Origin: Gemmatimonadaceae bacterium
GTDB taxonomy: Bacteria > Gemmatimonadota > Gemmatimonadetes > Gemmatimonadales > Gemmatimonadaceae
NCBI GenBank assembly: GCA_036273715.1
Contig: DASUHB010000067.1
Location: 38,695 to 102,694, forward strand
DNA length: 64,000 bases
Reading direction: 5' to 3'
Shown: piece after piece, positions 1-9,510 of the stretch
How positions within the stretch are numbered: position 1 is the stretch's first letter
How the letters are laid out: the number at the start of each line of letters is the position of its first letter
Translations under genes and position numbers: made by a program
The notes under the pieces: generated by a model
The model's input: only the letters and a program-made list of their open reading frames with translations
What the model was told of the DNA's origin: nothing
Database searches by the model: none

Positions 1-1379
1 GCGAGGTCGTGTACGGCGGAGGGAGGGAGGTGCAGGGTCGCAACGCGCTGGTCCAGGGCGGGTCCGAATACGCGGCCGGCGATCACCGCCATGAGGGCGA
101 GTCCCAGGACACCGGCGGAGCGTGCGACGGCGTTGTTGACGCCCGAGGCGACGCCGACGTTCCCGGCGGGTACGGCATTCATGACGCTCGTGGTCAACGG
201 CGCGACAGTTAGGCCGAGTCCGATGCCTAACACGGCGGCCGCCGGAAAGAACGTGCCCCAGTAGGATCCGCCGATGGATGGCCGCGCGAACAGCGCGAAG
301 CCGGCCGCGACCACGGCGGGACCGATTCCCAGGAGCAGCGCGGCGCCGCAGCGCTCGAGGAGTGCGCCGGCCTGCTGCGACAGGAGGAACACCAGCACGG
401 TCGTCGGCACCAGCGCCGCGCCGGCGGCTGTCGGCGAATAGCCCTGCACCTGAATCAGGTCGAACGGAACGAAGTACAGTGCGCCGCTCAAGGCGCCGTA
501 CAGCAGGAGCGTCAGCGCATTCGTTCCCGCGAACACGCGGTCGGTGAAAAGCGAGAGGGGAACCATGGGCGCGCGGCTGCGCCATTCGATCGCCAGGAAT
601 GCGGCGAGCACGATGGCCCCGCCTAACAGCGACCCCCACACCAGCGGGTGGTGCGCGCCGAGCCGCGGCATCTCGAGGGCGCCGGTGACGATGCCGGCGA
701 GGCCGATGGTGGCAGTCGCGGAACCCGGCCAGTCGAGCGCGCCGCGCGAGGCGTCGCGCGTTTCGGGGACGTGCATGGCGGACAGGATGATCACGAGCAC
801 GGCCAGCGGCGGATTGATGAAGAACACCCAGCGCCACGAGACGTGCTGCACGAGCCAGCCGCCTAACACGGGGCCGGCGGCGGGTGCGATGGCGGTGAAG
901 GCGGACCAGTTCCCGATCGCTCGCGCGCGGGCGTGTCCCTCGAAGCACGCGCCGAGGATGGCGAGGCTCCCGGGAATGAGGAGCGCCGCGCCGACCCCTT
1001 GAATCGCGCGGGCGATGACGAGCCAGGCGACGCCGGTGGCGAATCCACACGCCAGCGACGCGGCGCCGAAGATCGCCGTCCCTACGACATAAATTTTCCG
1101 GCGGCCGAGTTTGTCGCCTAACGCACCGCCGATGAGGAGGCAGCCCGCGAGCACCAGCGCGAACGACTCGACCATCCACTGCGCTTCGTCGCCGGTCGCG
1201 TGCAGCTGGCGTTGCATCACCGGGAGCGCGACGTTGACCACGGTCGTGTCGATGAACGCGATGCTGGAGCCGAGGATGGTCGTGGCGACGATCCAGCCGC
1301 CGTGCGCGCCGGATGCGGGCGCCCTCCGTCCGCCGGCCGCGCGGGCGCGCCGCGCGGCCGCGGTGTCGTGCGCCGTCAT
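1..1379 (-). CDS. MFS drug exporter, DHA2 (14-TMS) type, 3' end cut by window edge
   Basis: Reading the minus strand from the ATG at 1379 gives an open frame of about 459 residues that leaves the window at base 1. The protein starts with an Ala/Arg-rich cytoplasmic tail, then a first membrane segment containing the sequence FIDTTVVNVALP, typical of EmrB/QacA-type drug:proton antiporters. Motif A follows as GALGDKLGRR in the loop after the second segment, and a motif C-like GPVLGG lies in the fifth. Further hydrophobic segments alternate with short loops to the edge, as in 14-helix DHA2 transporters. Inner-membrane proton-coupled export of a small molecule is inferred from the family; the substrate cannot be told. 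The topoisomerase gene upstream on the same strand ends 3 bp before this start, so the two may be cotranscribed. The C-terminal helices are not in the window. Confidence 0.88.
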   Translation of the reverse strand, partial: MTAHDTAAARRARAAGGRRAPASGAHGGWIVATTILGSSIAFIDTTVVNVALPVMQRQLHATGDEAQWMVESFALVLAGCLLIGGALGDKLGRRKIYVVGTAIFGAASLACGFATGVAWLVIARAIQGVGAALLIPGSLAILGACFEGHARARAIGNWSAFTAIAPAAGPVLGGWLVQHVSWRWVFFINPPLAVLVIILSAMHVPETRDASRGALDWPGSATATIGLAGIVTGALEMPRLGAHHPLVWGSLLGGAIVLAAFLAIEWRSRAPMVPLSLFTDRVFAGTNALTLLLYGALSGALYFVPFDLIQVQGYSPTAAGAALVPTTVLVFLLSQQAGALLERCGAALLLGIGPAVVAAGFALFARPSIGGSYWGTFFPAAAVLGIGLGLTVAPLTTSVMNAVPAGNVGVASGVNNAVARSAGVLGLALMAVIAGRVFGPALDQRVATLHLPPSAVHDL

Positions 1380-1382
1380 TGC

Positions 1383-2411
1383 CTAACGGGACGCCGCGCC
1401 GGCGGCCTTGACCCGCGGACGCCGGCGCCGCTCCGGGAAATGCCGATCGAGAAACCGAAGCATGGCGCGCTCTTCCGGATAATGGCCGCCCGCCGTCTTG
1501 CCGCGCGCTCGGGGCAGAATCGTGTCGCCGTGGTCCATGTAGCGCGCGAGGACGATCGGGTGGATGTAGCTCGAGCGGCAGATGGCCGGCGTGTTGCCCA
1601 GTTCGGCCGCCACGAGCCGGATGGCCAGCACGACGTTCTTCTTCGCTTCGCGCGCGCTGCCCGCCGGGCCGAGGTCCGACAGCACCATTGCCGTCCGCAG
1701 CGTGCCGCCCCAGGTGCGAAAGTCCTTGGCTGTGTACCGGGCCGGCGTGAGGCGGCGCACGTAGTCGTTGACTTCGCGCTGCGTGAGGTTGTGCCAGACG
1801 CCGTCGGCGATGTATCGAAAGAGACGCGTGCCCGGCGTCTCGAGCAGCGCGCGCACCAGCGCGGCTAATGCCCGATCGACCACCACCCGACGCTGCTCCT
1901 TGTTGGACTTGCCGCGGAAGGCGAACGCGATCGCGTTCCCGTCGACCTGGACATGGCGCTTGTTGAGCGTCGTGATGCCGAACGTATGATTCTCGCGCGT
2001 GTAGCGCTCGTTGCCCGGCCGGAAGAATCCCTTGCTGATGAGCCGCACGACGCCGGCCGCCACCCGGTCGCGCGTCAGCTCGCGGCCGCTGCCTAACTGA
2101 GTGTACAGCGCGTCGCGGATCATCGGCAGGTCGTGCGCCAGTCGCCGGAGCCGATGGTACTTCCGCTGCTCCCGCTTCGCGACCGCGCGCTCGTGGTACC
2201 GGTATTGCTTGCGTCCCTTGACATCGAACCCCCACGCCTGGATCGCGGCGCGCGGACTCGCAGCGATGTGGACGTCGCGCCAGGCGGGCGGCACCCGCAA
2301 CGCGTCGATCCGCGCGAGCTGCTTGCGGTCGCGGACCACGCGTCCCTGCGCATCCTCGTACCGAAAGCCCGTCGACGTCCCGCCGCGCCGCTTGATCCAC
2401 TCACCCGTCAT
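1383..2411 (-). CDS. DNA topoisomerase IB (poxvirus-like)
   Basis: A 342-residue type IB topoisomerase, which relaxes supercoils by nicking one strand through a 3'-phosphotyrosine. Family blocks appear in order: RRRGG near the N-terminus, GRKQYRYHE, the core KGFFRPGNERYTRENHTFG with a catalytic arginine, GKSNKE with the catalytic lysine, KDFRTWGGT with the second catalytic arginine, and the nucleophile tyrosine in SYIHP at about residue 282. A Lys/Arg-rich tail follows. Length fits bacterial homologues of about 320-370 residues. I chose the ATG at 2411, which has GGGAG about 10 bases upstream; an in-frame ATG at 2498 would add 29 residues with no resemblance to the family. The stop codon TAG lies inside a copy of the GCCTAAC heptamer. 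Confidence 0.93.
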   Translation of the reverse strand: MTGEWIKRRGGTSTGFRYEDAQGRVVRDRKQLARIDALRVPPAWRDVHIAASPRAAIQAWGFDVKGRKQYRYHERAVAKREQRKYHRLRRLAHDLPMIRDALYTQLGSGRELTRDRVAAGVVRLISKGFFRPGNERYTRENHTFGITTLNKRHVQVDGNAIAFAFRGKSNKEQRRVVVDRALAALVRALLETPGTRLFRYIADGVWHNLTQREVNDYVRRLTPARYTAKDFRTWGGTLRTAMVLSDLGPAGSAREAKKNVVLAIRLVAAELGNTPAICRSSYIHPIVLARYMDHGDTILPRARGKTAGGHYPEERAMLRFLDRHFPERRRRPRVKAAGAASR

Positions 2412-2778
2412 GTCCAGGCTCCCGTGGCAAGAAGCAGTCCTCGTGGACTGGCAGGCTTCGGTGACGCCGTGCATTCGCAATGGCGTCTGCCCGGCCATCG
2501 CTTACGTCCGCATCTTCCTGGATCCGCACGGCGGAGGCCGCGTGCGGCGAGACCGCGGGCGCCGTGCTCGTGTTAGGCGACGCGATCGATGCGACGGGGA
2601 CGCGCATCCCGCTGGACCGCGTTGTACCGCTGTGCCGAGGGCGACGTCGTGGTCGTTGCGTCGCGTCCGGAGCTCTTCGGATGGGCGCGCGCGCTTTCGC
2701 CCAACGCTGGGCGCGCCATCTATCCGGGCTAGAAGTGCGTTGTTCGGCCCGGGATCGCTGGCTTGCTGTCGACGTGGC
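2412..2778. other. Intergenic stretch with a possible gene remnant
   Basis: No convincing gene. On the plus strand one frame around 2545-2610 reads GAVLVLGDAIDATGTRI, and the next frame from an ATG at 2589 to a TAG at 2732 reads 47 codons containing GDVVVVASRPELFGW and ending NAGRAIYPG. Both pieces look more protein-like than the surroundings and would join by one frameshift, so this may be the end of a decayed gene. No family is recognised, and the ATG at 2589 has no ribosome-binding site. Confidence 0.3.
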
Positions 2779-4671
2779 TCATCGAGCGAACACGACGTCC
2801 TGCCGCGAGAGCAGGCGTCCGTTCGCCGCTCGGACCTCGAGTGCCGCTCGACCCGTATCCGCCTCGGCGACGAGAAAATCGTAGGTCTCGCCGATCGACA
2901 CCGGCTGTCGCGCGTCCACGCGAACGCGACGAGCGGCATTGACCGGATACGCGTCCTTCGCGATCGGAATCCATTGCAGATCACTGCCGGTGCTCGGTCC
3001 GCTCGTTCTCACGAGCTCGTACCGTATGAGGGGATTTCCAACCGTGATGTTCATCAACCGGAAGCGGTACGCCACATGCGCCCGCAGTTGGATTGGTGTC
3101 GACGTCTCGCCCGCATTGAGCATGACCGTTCCGTCCGGACGATTCCCGATGATGAACACGCGGTCGCGATCGGGATTCCAAGCTGCGCCGGAATCGAGCA
3201 CGATGAGCGGGCCATACAAGCCACGCATTTGCTGGTACATCGCGTTGAGATGCGTGTGGTACATGTAGCTGCCGGGGCGCCGTGGCGTCACGAGCACAGG
3301 AAAGGAATCGCCGGGCTCGACCGGCGGCTCCATCGCCCCCGGCATGCCGCTCATGCCCACCACGCCATCGGCGCCGGACTCGACTTCCAGCCCGTGCCAA
3401 TGGATTTGCGTCGCCTGCGCGCTGTGATTGACGATCCAGATCCGCGTCGGCTCGCCGCGACGCAGAATGATGGCAGGACCGAGCACCGCGCTCGAATCGA
3501 TGTCGCCGTGACCCGCATCGACGACGTACTCGAATTTGCCCGTCGTGTCGCCTAACGGAGCACCGGACTCGACGACCAACCGTACCGTGCGCCGCTCCCC
3601 CTGGTACGGATGCCAGCCGGCGGGCGCGCGGATCCTGATCCCGAGCACGAGGCCGCCCATGTCCATGCCTTCGCGCGAGCCGCCGTCGGTTCGACCCGGC
3701 GGATAGCCGTTCAACTCGTGTTGCAGGCGCTGGTTCGGCGGCTCCACGGCAGGCGGCAGCGAGGGGTTGTCCACGACGTGAAAATTGATGTGGCAGTGAA
3801 AGATCCATCCGCCCGGTCGATCGGCCAGCCACGCCACGTCCATGGTCCTGCCGGCGTGAAGATTTTCGGTGACCTCTTCGCGTTGTTGGTCGGACCAGTA
3901 CACGGTGTCGCGAGCGAGGTCGCCGTGAGCGTTGATGCGAAAGAAGAAGCCGTGCAAGTGGAACGGATGCGGCTCGTCGCTGGCGTTGATCACGCGCCAG
4001 CGGATGGAGTCGCCCATGTTGTACGTTAGGCGTTCGGTGAACGGCCACGGCCGGCCGTTGATCGTGTAGATCCCATCGACATCCCTGGGGTTCGAGTCGC
4101 TGGTTTGCGATTCCCGCTCAATGACGAACACGCGATCGCGGCCGGCAGCGGCGCCGGGCGGGTCGACGATGAATGCGCCGTTGAGATGCTCATCATCCCG
4201 CCACCGGGTCCCGAACGACTCGCCATGGGTGGCGCCCCAGTAGTAGTACGTGCCTGGGGCGTCGGCCACGAAACGGGCGGTGCCGATTGCGTTAGGCGCG
4301 ATGACCAGCGAGTCGAGCGGCGTCCGGCGGCGGGCGGACAGCCCGCGCACCACGAGCTCGGCCCCGGTGCGATTCTCGATCCGCGCCACGACGTGCGTGC
4401 CGAGCGGCACCCGGAGCATGGGCCCCGGATCCTCGAGCGCCTTTCCGGTTTCGCCGAACGCAAGGATCTGAATGCCGCGGCCCGCTGGCCCGTACGGGCG
4501 CCACTCGCCGGACTCGGCGACCAGGGAAACGGACTCGGTGCCGTCGGTTAGGCTGCCGGCAGGCGTCCGGCCGTCGTTGAATTCGATGGGCGGCGGATCG
4601 GGACGGGAAAGTTTCGTGGCCGCGGCGCCCAGGCCCAGGAAGACCAGGATCACGCCGGCAGACTGTCGCAT
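2779..4671 (-). CDS. Multicopper oxidase with permuted copper domains
   Basis: A 630-residue exported multicopper oxidase. The ATG at 4671 begins a hydrophobic signal or anchor segment (VILVFLGLGAA); an upstream in-frame TTG at 4749 is less likely. Four cupredoxin-like domains can be seen. The first has lost its copper ligands (WGATHG where HxH is expected). The second carries HPFHLHG (about residue 235) and HCHINFH (about 291), the type 1 and trinuclear ligands that usually close the protein. The third carries HWHG (about 422) and YHTHLN (about 472), which normally open it. The fourth is ligand-free. All four His motifs of the trinuclear site are present, so the enzyme should be active in oxidising a substrate with O2. 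Substrate is unknown: phenols, metal ions and cuprous copper are all possible. It is divergent from the RND efflux operon. Confidence 0.88.
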   Translation of the reverse strand: MRQSAGVILVFLGLGAAATKLSRPDPPPIEFNDGRTPAGSLTDGTESVSLVAESGEWRPYGPAGRGIQILAFGETGKALEDPGPMLRVPLGTHVVARIENRTGAELVVRGLSARRRTPLDSLVIAPNAIGTARFVADAPGTYYYWGATHGESFGTRWRDDEHLNGAFIVDPPGAAAGRDRVFVIERESQTSDSNPRDVDGIYTINGRPWPFTERLTYNMGDSIRWRVINASDEPHPFHLHGFFFRINAHGDLARDTVYWSDQQREEVTENLHAGRTMDVAWLADRPGGWIFHCHINFHVVDNPSLPPAVEPPNQRLQHELNGYPPGRTDGGSREGMDMGGLVLGIRIRAPAGWHPYQGERRTVRLVVESGAPLGDTTGKFEYVVDAGHGDIDSSAVLGPAIILRRGEPTRIWIVNHSAQATQIHWHGLEVESGADGVVGMSGMPGAMEPPVEPGDSFPVLVTPRRPGSYMYHTHLNAMYQQMRGLYGPLIVLDSGAAWNPDRDRVFIIGNRPDGTVMLNAGETSTPIQLRAHVAYRFRLMNITVGNPLIRYELVRTSGPSTGSDLQWIPIAKDAYPVNAARRVRVDARQPVSIGETYDFLVAEADTGRAALEVRAANGRLLSRQDVVFAR

Positions 4672-5005
4672 TGCAGATGTCACGGGGGGGTGAGGAAGGA
4701 GGGGTGCTGCACGCCGCTCTATAGTGAGACGAAAGTTCCCGATTGTCAAATCGTTCTAACGTTTGGTCTTCGGCGAAGGGCAACGCGTCTCGCGCAAGAT
4801 GTCCATTTCGGCATCGCTCGAACGTCGCTATTCAGACGGCGCGTCACTACTTCGTCCGTCGCCAAGCGATCGCCGATCGCCTGCGGCAACGTCCGATTCT
4901 TGTAAGAACCACATCGATCGAACGAGAAATTTCGCGGCGATGGAACCGCGCGAGCCTGAGCGCCGTTTGGGACATCAACGTATATCGCCTTCAGGACTAC
5001 CGAGT
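4672..5005. other. Divergent promoter region between multicopper oxidase and RND operon
   Basis: A 334-bp spacer of lower G+C than the flanking genes. It must hold the outward promoters for the oxidase (minus) and the efflux adaptor (plus). I see no clear -35/-10 pair with good spacing and no long inverted repeat. The open frame running through it in phase with the adaptor lacks any signal-like or conserved sequence and is taken as non-coding. Confidence 0.5.
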
Positions 5006-6250
5006 ATGCAGAATCGAACCGACTCTCAATTGCCAAACGAATCGCAGACCCCGCGCTCGCGCCGCACGTGGATCATCGCCGGTACGGCAGTCGCGATTCT
5101 CGCGACGCTCGCCGCGGGACGTGCGATCAGCGGCCACGACGCTCAACCGCAGGGACCGCCGCCTGCGCCACCGGTCACCGTTGCCGCAGCCATTGGGCGA
5201 TCGGTCACCGATTGGGATGAGTTCACAGGCCATCTCGAATCGGTCGACATGGTGGACGTGCGCCCGCGCGTCTCCGGGTACGTCGAGCGCGTCGCGTTCA
5301 CGGAGGGCGCCATGGTGAACAAGGGCGACGTGCTGTTCGTCATCGATCCTCGGCCCTACGAAGCCGAGGTGGAAAAGGCGAAAGCGGATCTCGCGCAAGC
5401 CGAGACGCGGCGCACGCTCGCGCAATCGGAGGTGGCGCGCGCCAAGCACTTGCTCGCGGCGCAAGCGATCTCGCGTCAGGACTACGACACGCGCACGAGC
5501 GCGAGCGCCGAGGGCGACGCCGCGGTGCAGGCCGCGCAGGCTGCACTGACCACGGCGCAGCTCAACCTCGAGTGGACGACGGTCCGGGCGCCGATCACCG
5601 GCCGCGTCGGCCGCGCGCAGGTGACGCCGGGGAATCTGGTCCAGGCGGGTGCGGCTAACGCAACGCCGCTGACGACGGTGGTGTCGCTCGACCCGATCTA
5701 CGTCTACTTCGACGGCGATGAGCAGACGTATCTGAAGGACCTCGGCCTCTCGCCGTCGTCGGGCGCGCACGCGGCCCAACAGAAGACGCAGCGTGTGGTG
5801 TACATGGGCCTGGCCGACGAGACCGGGTATCCGCACGAAGGGCACATCGACTTCGTCGACAACGCACTGGACCCGGTGGCCGGCACCATCCGCGCGCGCG
5901 CGGTGTTCGCCAACCACGACCACCGCCTAACGCCGGGTTTGTTCGCCCGCATCAAGCTCATCGGCAGCAGGAGCTACGACGCGACGCTCATCCGCGACGA
6001 CGCGGTGGGCACGGATCAGGATCGGAAATTCGTGTTCGTGCTCAAGCCCGACAACACGGTGGATTACCGCGCCATCACGCTCGGCCCCATGGATGATGGG
6101 CTGCGTGTGGTGAAGCAGGGTCTCAAGCCCGGTGAGCGGGTGGTCGTCAACGGACTGCAGCGTGTGCGGCCGGGCGCCAAGGTCACGCCGACAGTCGTGC
6201 CCATGACGCCGCCGTCCGACTCGCAGCCGTCCGTCGCATCGGCGCATTAG
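5006..6250 (+). CDS. RND efflux periplasmic adaptor (membrane fusion protein)
   Basis: A 414-residue HlyD/AcrA-type adaptor joining the inner-membrane pump to the outer-membrane channel. It opens with a short polar tail and one membrane anchor (TWIIAGTAVAILATLAAG). The barrel-sandwich half follows with the lipoyl-like block VRPRVSGYVERVAFTEGAMV and VLFVIDPRPY. Then comes a helical hairpin rich in Ala/Gln/Glu, then the returning half TVRAPITGRVGR with VTPGNLVQAG, and a C-terminal membrane-proximal domain (GLKPGERVVVNGLQRVRPG). This is the MexE/AcrA pattern. The ATG at 5006 is preferred because it immediately precedes the charged tail and anchor. First gene of a three-gene operon, 44 bp before the pump. 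Confidence 0.94.
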   Translation: MQNRTDSQLPNESQTPRSRRTWIIAGTAVAILATLAAGRAISGHDAQPQGPPPAPPVTVAAAIGRSVTDWDEFTGHLESVDMVDVRPRVSGYVERVAFTEGAMVNKGDVLFVIDPRPYEAEVEKAKADLAQAETRRTLAQSEVARAKHLLAAQAISRQDYDTRTSASAEGDAAVQAAQAALTTAQLNLEWTTVRAPITGRVGRAQVTPGNLVQAGAANATPLTTVVSLDPIYVYFDGDEQTYLKDLGLSPSSGAHAAQQKTQRVVYMGLADETGYPHEGHIDFVDNALDPVAGTIRARAVFANHDHRLTPGLFARIKLIGSRSYDATLIRDDAVGTDQDRKFVFVLKPDNTVDYRAITLGPMDDGLRVVKQGLKPGERVVVNGLQRVRPGAKVTPTVVPMTPPSDSQPSVASAH

Positions 6251-6294
6251 GCTCGCCGCAACTTCGCAACCGTTCGAGTATCACGGAGTCCAGT

Positions 6295-9200
6295 ATGCGC
6301 TTTTCGCGCTTTTTCATAGATCGCCCGATTTTCGCCGCCGTGTTGTCGATTGTCATTCTGGTGGCGGGATTGATCGCGATATTCACGCTGCCGGTGAGCG
6401 AGTATCCGGAGGTGGTGCCGCCGACGATTGCGGTGCGCGCCGTGTACCCCGGGGCCAACCCCACCGTGCTCGCGCAGACGGTCGGCACGCCGCTCGAGGA
6501 GAGCATCAACGGCGTCGACAACATGCTGTACATGTCGTCGCAGGCCACTGCGGACGGCGTGCTCAATCTCACGGTCACGTTCAAGATCGGGACGAACGTC
6601 GACATGGCGCAGGTGCAGGTGCAGAACCGCGTCAATCAGGCGCTGCCGCGGCTGCCGGACGAGGTCCGCCAGTTGGGCGTGACGACGCAGAAGCAGTCGC
6701 CGGATCTGACGATGGTGGTGCACCTCATATCGCCTAACGGGCGATACGATCCGGTCTATCTGCGCAATTACGCGACGCTCCAGGTGAAGGATCAGCTGCA
6801 GCGCATTCCGGGCGCCGGCCAGGTGATCGTGTTCGGCTCGGGCGACTACGCTATGCGCGTGTGGCTCGACCCGCAGAAGGTGGCGGCACACGATCTGTCG
6901 GCCGGCGACGTGGTGAACGCCATCCGCGAGCAGAATCTGCAGGTGGCGGCCGGCGTCGTTGGCGCGCCGCCGATGCCGACGCCGGTGGCCTATCAGCTGA
7001 CGGTGAATGCCCGCGGCCGGTTGGTGAACGAGAAAGAATTCGGCGACATCATCGTGAAGACCGGCGCCGATGGCGAGATCACGCGCCTGCGCGACGTCGC
7101 TCGTATTCAGCTGGCGGCCGGCGACTACGGCTTGCAGTCGCTGCTCAACAACAAGAACGCGGTGGCCATCGCGATCTTCCAGCAGCCGGGCTCGAATGCG
7201 CTCGCGCTGTCGCACGACGTGCGCGCGACGATGGCGGAGCTCAAGAACAACTTCCCGCAGGGCGTGGACTATTCGATCGTCTATGACCCGACGGTGTTCG
7301 TGCACGACTCGATCAACGAAGTGGTCAAGACGCTGCTCGAGGCGACGCTGCTCGTCGTGATCGTGGTCGTGGTGTTCCTGCAGACGTGGCGCGCGTCGAT
7401 CATTCCGCTGGCGTCGGTGCCGATCTCGATCGTCGGCACGTTCGCGATCATGCTCGCGTCGGGCTTCTCGATCAACACGCTGTCGCTGTTCGGGCTGGTC
7501 CTCGCGATCGGCATCGTGGTCGACGACGCGATCGTCGTCGTCGAAAACGTGGAGCGGCACATCGAGCTGGGCCTGTCGCCGCGCGAAGCGAGCCACAAGG
7601 CCATGGACGAGGTGAGCCGGCCGATCGTCGCGATTGCCCTGGTGCTGTGCGCCGTGTTCGTGCCGGTGGCGTTCATCAGCGGCCTAACCGGTCAGTTCTA
7701 CAAGCAGTTCGCGCTCACCATCGCGTTCTCGACGCTCATCTCGGCGTTCAACTCGCTGACGTTGTCGCCGGCCCTGTCGGCGATTCTGCTCAAGCCGCAC
7801 GGCGCGGAGCCCGACCGGCTGACGCGCGTGCTCGAGAAGTTGTTGGGCTGGGTGTTCCATCCGTTCAACCGCGCGTTCAAGAGCGGGTCGAACAAGTACG
7901 GACGCGCGGTGGGCAAGTTGATCGGCAAGAGCGCGGTGGCGCTCGCGGTCTACGCGGGGCTCATCGTGATCACGTTGATCGGGTTCAAGCGGGTGCCGCC
8001 GGGCTTCGTCCCCACGCAGGACAAGCAGTACCTGGTGGCGTACGCGCAGCTGCCGGACGCGGCGTCACTGGACCGTACCGAGGACGTGATCAAGCGGCTG
8101 TCGGCCATTGCGGCGAAGCAGCCCGGCGTGGATGCCACGGTGGCCTTTCCGGGCCTCTCGATCAACGGGTTCGTGAACAAGCCTAACGCAGGCACGGTGT
8201 TCATCGGCCTCAAGCCGTTCGAGGAGCGCAAGAGCAAGGACGAGAGCGGCCCGGCGATCGTCGCGGCGCTCAACCAGAAGTTTTTCTCGATTCAGGACGC
8301 CTTCATTGCGGTCTTCCCGCCGCCGGCCGTCAACGGCCTGGGCTCGGTGGGCGGATTCAAGTTGGAGCTCGAGGACCGCGCAGGGCTGGGGCAGGAAGCG
8401 TTGTACAAAGCCGCGCAGGAGTTGTCGGCCAAGGCAAACCAGACGGGCAAGTTCTCGGGTGTGTACACGAGTTACCAGATCAACGTGCCGCAGTTGTTCG
8501 CGGACGTCGATCGCGACCGGGTGAAGCAGCAGGGCGTGGAGCTGAGCGATCTGTTCCAGACGTTGCAAATCTATCTGGGCTCGGTGTACGTCAACGACTT
8601 CAACCGGTTCGGCCGGACGTACCAGGTGATGGCCCAGGCCGATGCGCCGTATCGCGCGACCGCCGAGGACATCGCGCAGCTCAAGGTGAAGAACAACAAG
8701 GGCGACATGGTGCCGTTAGGCTCACTGATCGACGTGAAGCCGTCGTTCGGACCGGACCAGGTGATGCACTACAACGCGTATCCGTCGGCCGACATCAACG
8801 GCGGCCCGGCGCCCGGCGTCAGCTCGGGGCAGGCCGTGGCGACGATGGAGCAGCTGGCGCAGGAGACGCTGCCTAACGGGATCGGCTACGAATGGACCGA
8901 GCTCACGTACCAGCAGATCCTGGCCGGCAACACCGCGCTGCTCGTGTTCCCGTTGTGCGTGCTGCTCGCGTTCCTGGTGCTCGCCGCGCAGTACGAGAGT
9001 TGGTCGCTGCCCTTCGTGGTCATTCTCATCGTGCCGATGTGCCTCTTCTCGGCCATCATGGGCGTGTGGCTGAGCCACGGGGACAACAACGTGTTCACGC
9101 AGATCGGCCTGTTGGTGCTCGTGGGCCTCGCCTGCAAGAACGCGATTCTGATCGTGGAATTTGCGCGTGATCTCGAGCTGCAAGGCCACGATCCGGTACA

Positions 9201-9510
9201 CGCGGCGCTCGAGGCGTGCCGGATCCGGCTGCGGCCCATTCTCATGACGTCGTTCGCGTTCATCATGGGCGTCGTACCGCTCGTGGTGGCCTTCGGCGCC
9301 GGCGCGGAGATGCGTCACGCCATGGGCGTCGCCGTGTTCTCCGGGATGCTCGGCGTCACGTTCTTCGGACTCTTGCTGACTCCGGTGTTTTATGTGGTCG
9401 TCCGTGGATTGGTTCACAAGCGCGCGCAGGCATCGGCCGCGCGCCCGTCGGAATATCAGCCGCTCGTTGGACACGGCTCGCTCGCCGCGCGCGGCGAAGG
9501 GGGCGACTGA
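6295..9510 (+). CDS. RND multidrug efflux inner-membrane pump (HAE1 type)
   Basis: A 1071-residue proton-driven transporter of the AcrB/MexF group, close to the usual length. The N-terminus FSRFFIDRPIFAAVLSIVI is the hallmark first helix. It is followed by a periplasmic porter domain (VYPGANPTVLAQTV), the helix-4 proton-relay block GIVVDDAIVVVENVERH with paired aspartates, a second porter domain after residue 560, and the later block NAILIVEFARDL with GVVPLV near the C-terminus. It works in the inner membrane as a trimer with the adaptor before it and the channel after it. Its stop overlaps the next start (TGATG), implying translational coupling. Substrates cannot be read from sequence. The gene contains several copies of the GCCTAAC/GTTAGGC heptamer. 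Confidence 0.96.
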   Translation: MRFSRFFIDRPIFAAVLSIVILVAGLIAIFTLPVSEYPEVVPPTIAVRAVYPGANPTVLAQTVGTPLEESINGVDNMLYMSSQATADGVLNLTVTFKIGTNVDMAQVQVQNRVNQALPRLPDEVRQLGVTTQKQSPDLTMVVHLISPNGRYDPVYLRNYATLQVKDQLQRIPGAGQVIVFGSGDYAMRVWLDPQKVAAHDLSAGDVVNAIREQNLQVAAGVVGAPPMPTPVAYQLTVNARGRLVNEKEFGDIIVKTGADGEITRLRDVARIQLAAGDYGLQSLLNNKNAVAIAIFQQPGSNALALSHDVRATMAELKNNFPQGVDYSIVYDPTVFVHDSINEVVKTLLEATLLVVIVVVVFLQTWRASIIPLASVPISIVGTFAIMLASGFSINTLSLFGLVLAIGIVVDDAIVVVENVERHIELGLSPREASHKAMDEVSRPIVAIALVLCAVFVPVAFISGLTGQFYKQFALTIAFSTLISAFNSLTLSPALSAILLKPHGAEPDRLTRVLEKLLGWVFHPFNRAFKSGSNKYGRAVGKLIGKSAVALAVYAGLIVITLIGFKRVPPGFVPTQDKQYLVAYAQLPDAASLDRTEDVIKRLSAIAAKQPGVDATVAFPGLSINGFVNKPNAGTVFIGLKPFEERKSKDESGPAIVAALNQKFFSIQDAFIAVFPPPAVNGLGSVGGFKLELEDRAGLGQEALYKAAQELSAKANQTGKFSGVYTSYQINVPQLFADVDRDRVKQQGVELSDLFQTLQIYLGSVYVNDFNRFGRTYQVMAQADAPYRATAEDIAQLKVKNNKGDMVPLGSLIDVKPSFGPDQVMHYNAYPSADINGGPAPGVSSGQAVATMEQLAQETLPNGIGYEWTELTYQQILAGNTALLVFPLCVLLAFLVLAAQYESWSLPFVVILIVPMCLFSAIMGVWLSHGDNNVFTQIGLLVLVGLACKNAILIVEFARDLELQGHDPVHAALEACRIRLRPILMTSFAFIMGVVPLVVAFGAGAEMRHAMGVAVFSGMLGVTFFGLLLTPVFYVVVRGLVHKRAQASAARPSEYQPLVGHGSLAARGEGGD

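Noticed and set aside
4763..5005. N-terminal extension of the RND adaptor
   Set aside because: The frame is open, but the added 81 residues lack conservation and precede a normal charged tail plus membrane anchor at 5006.
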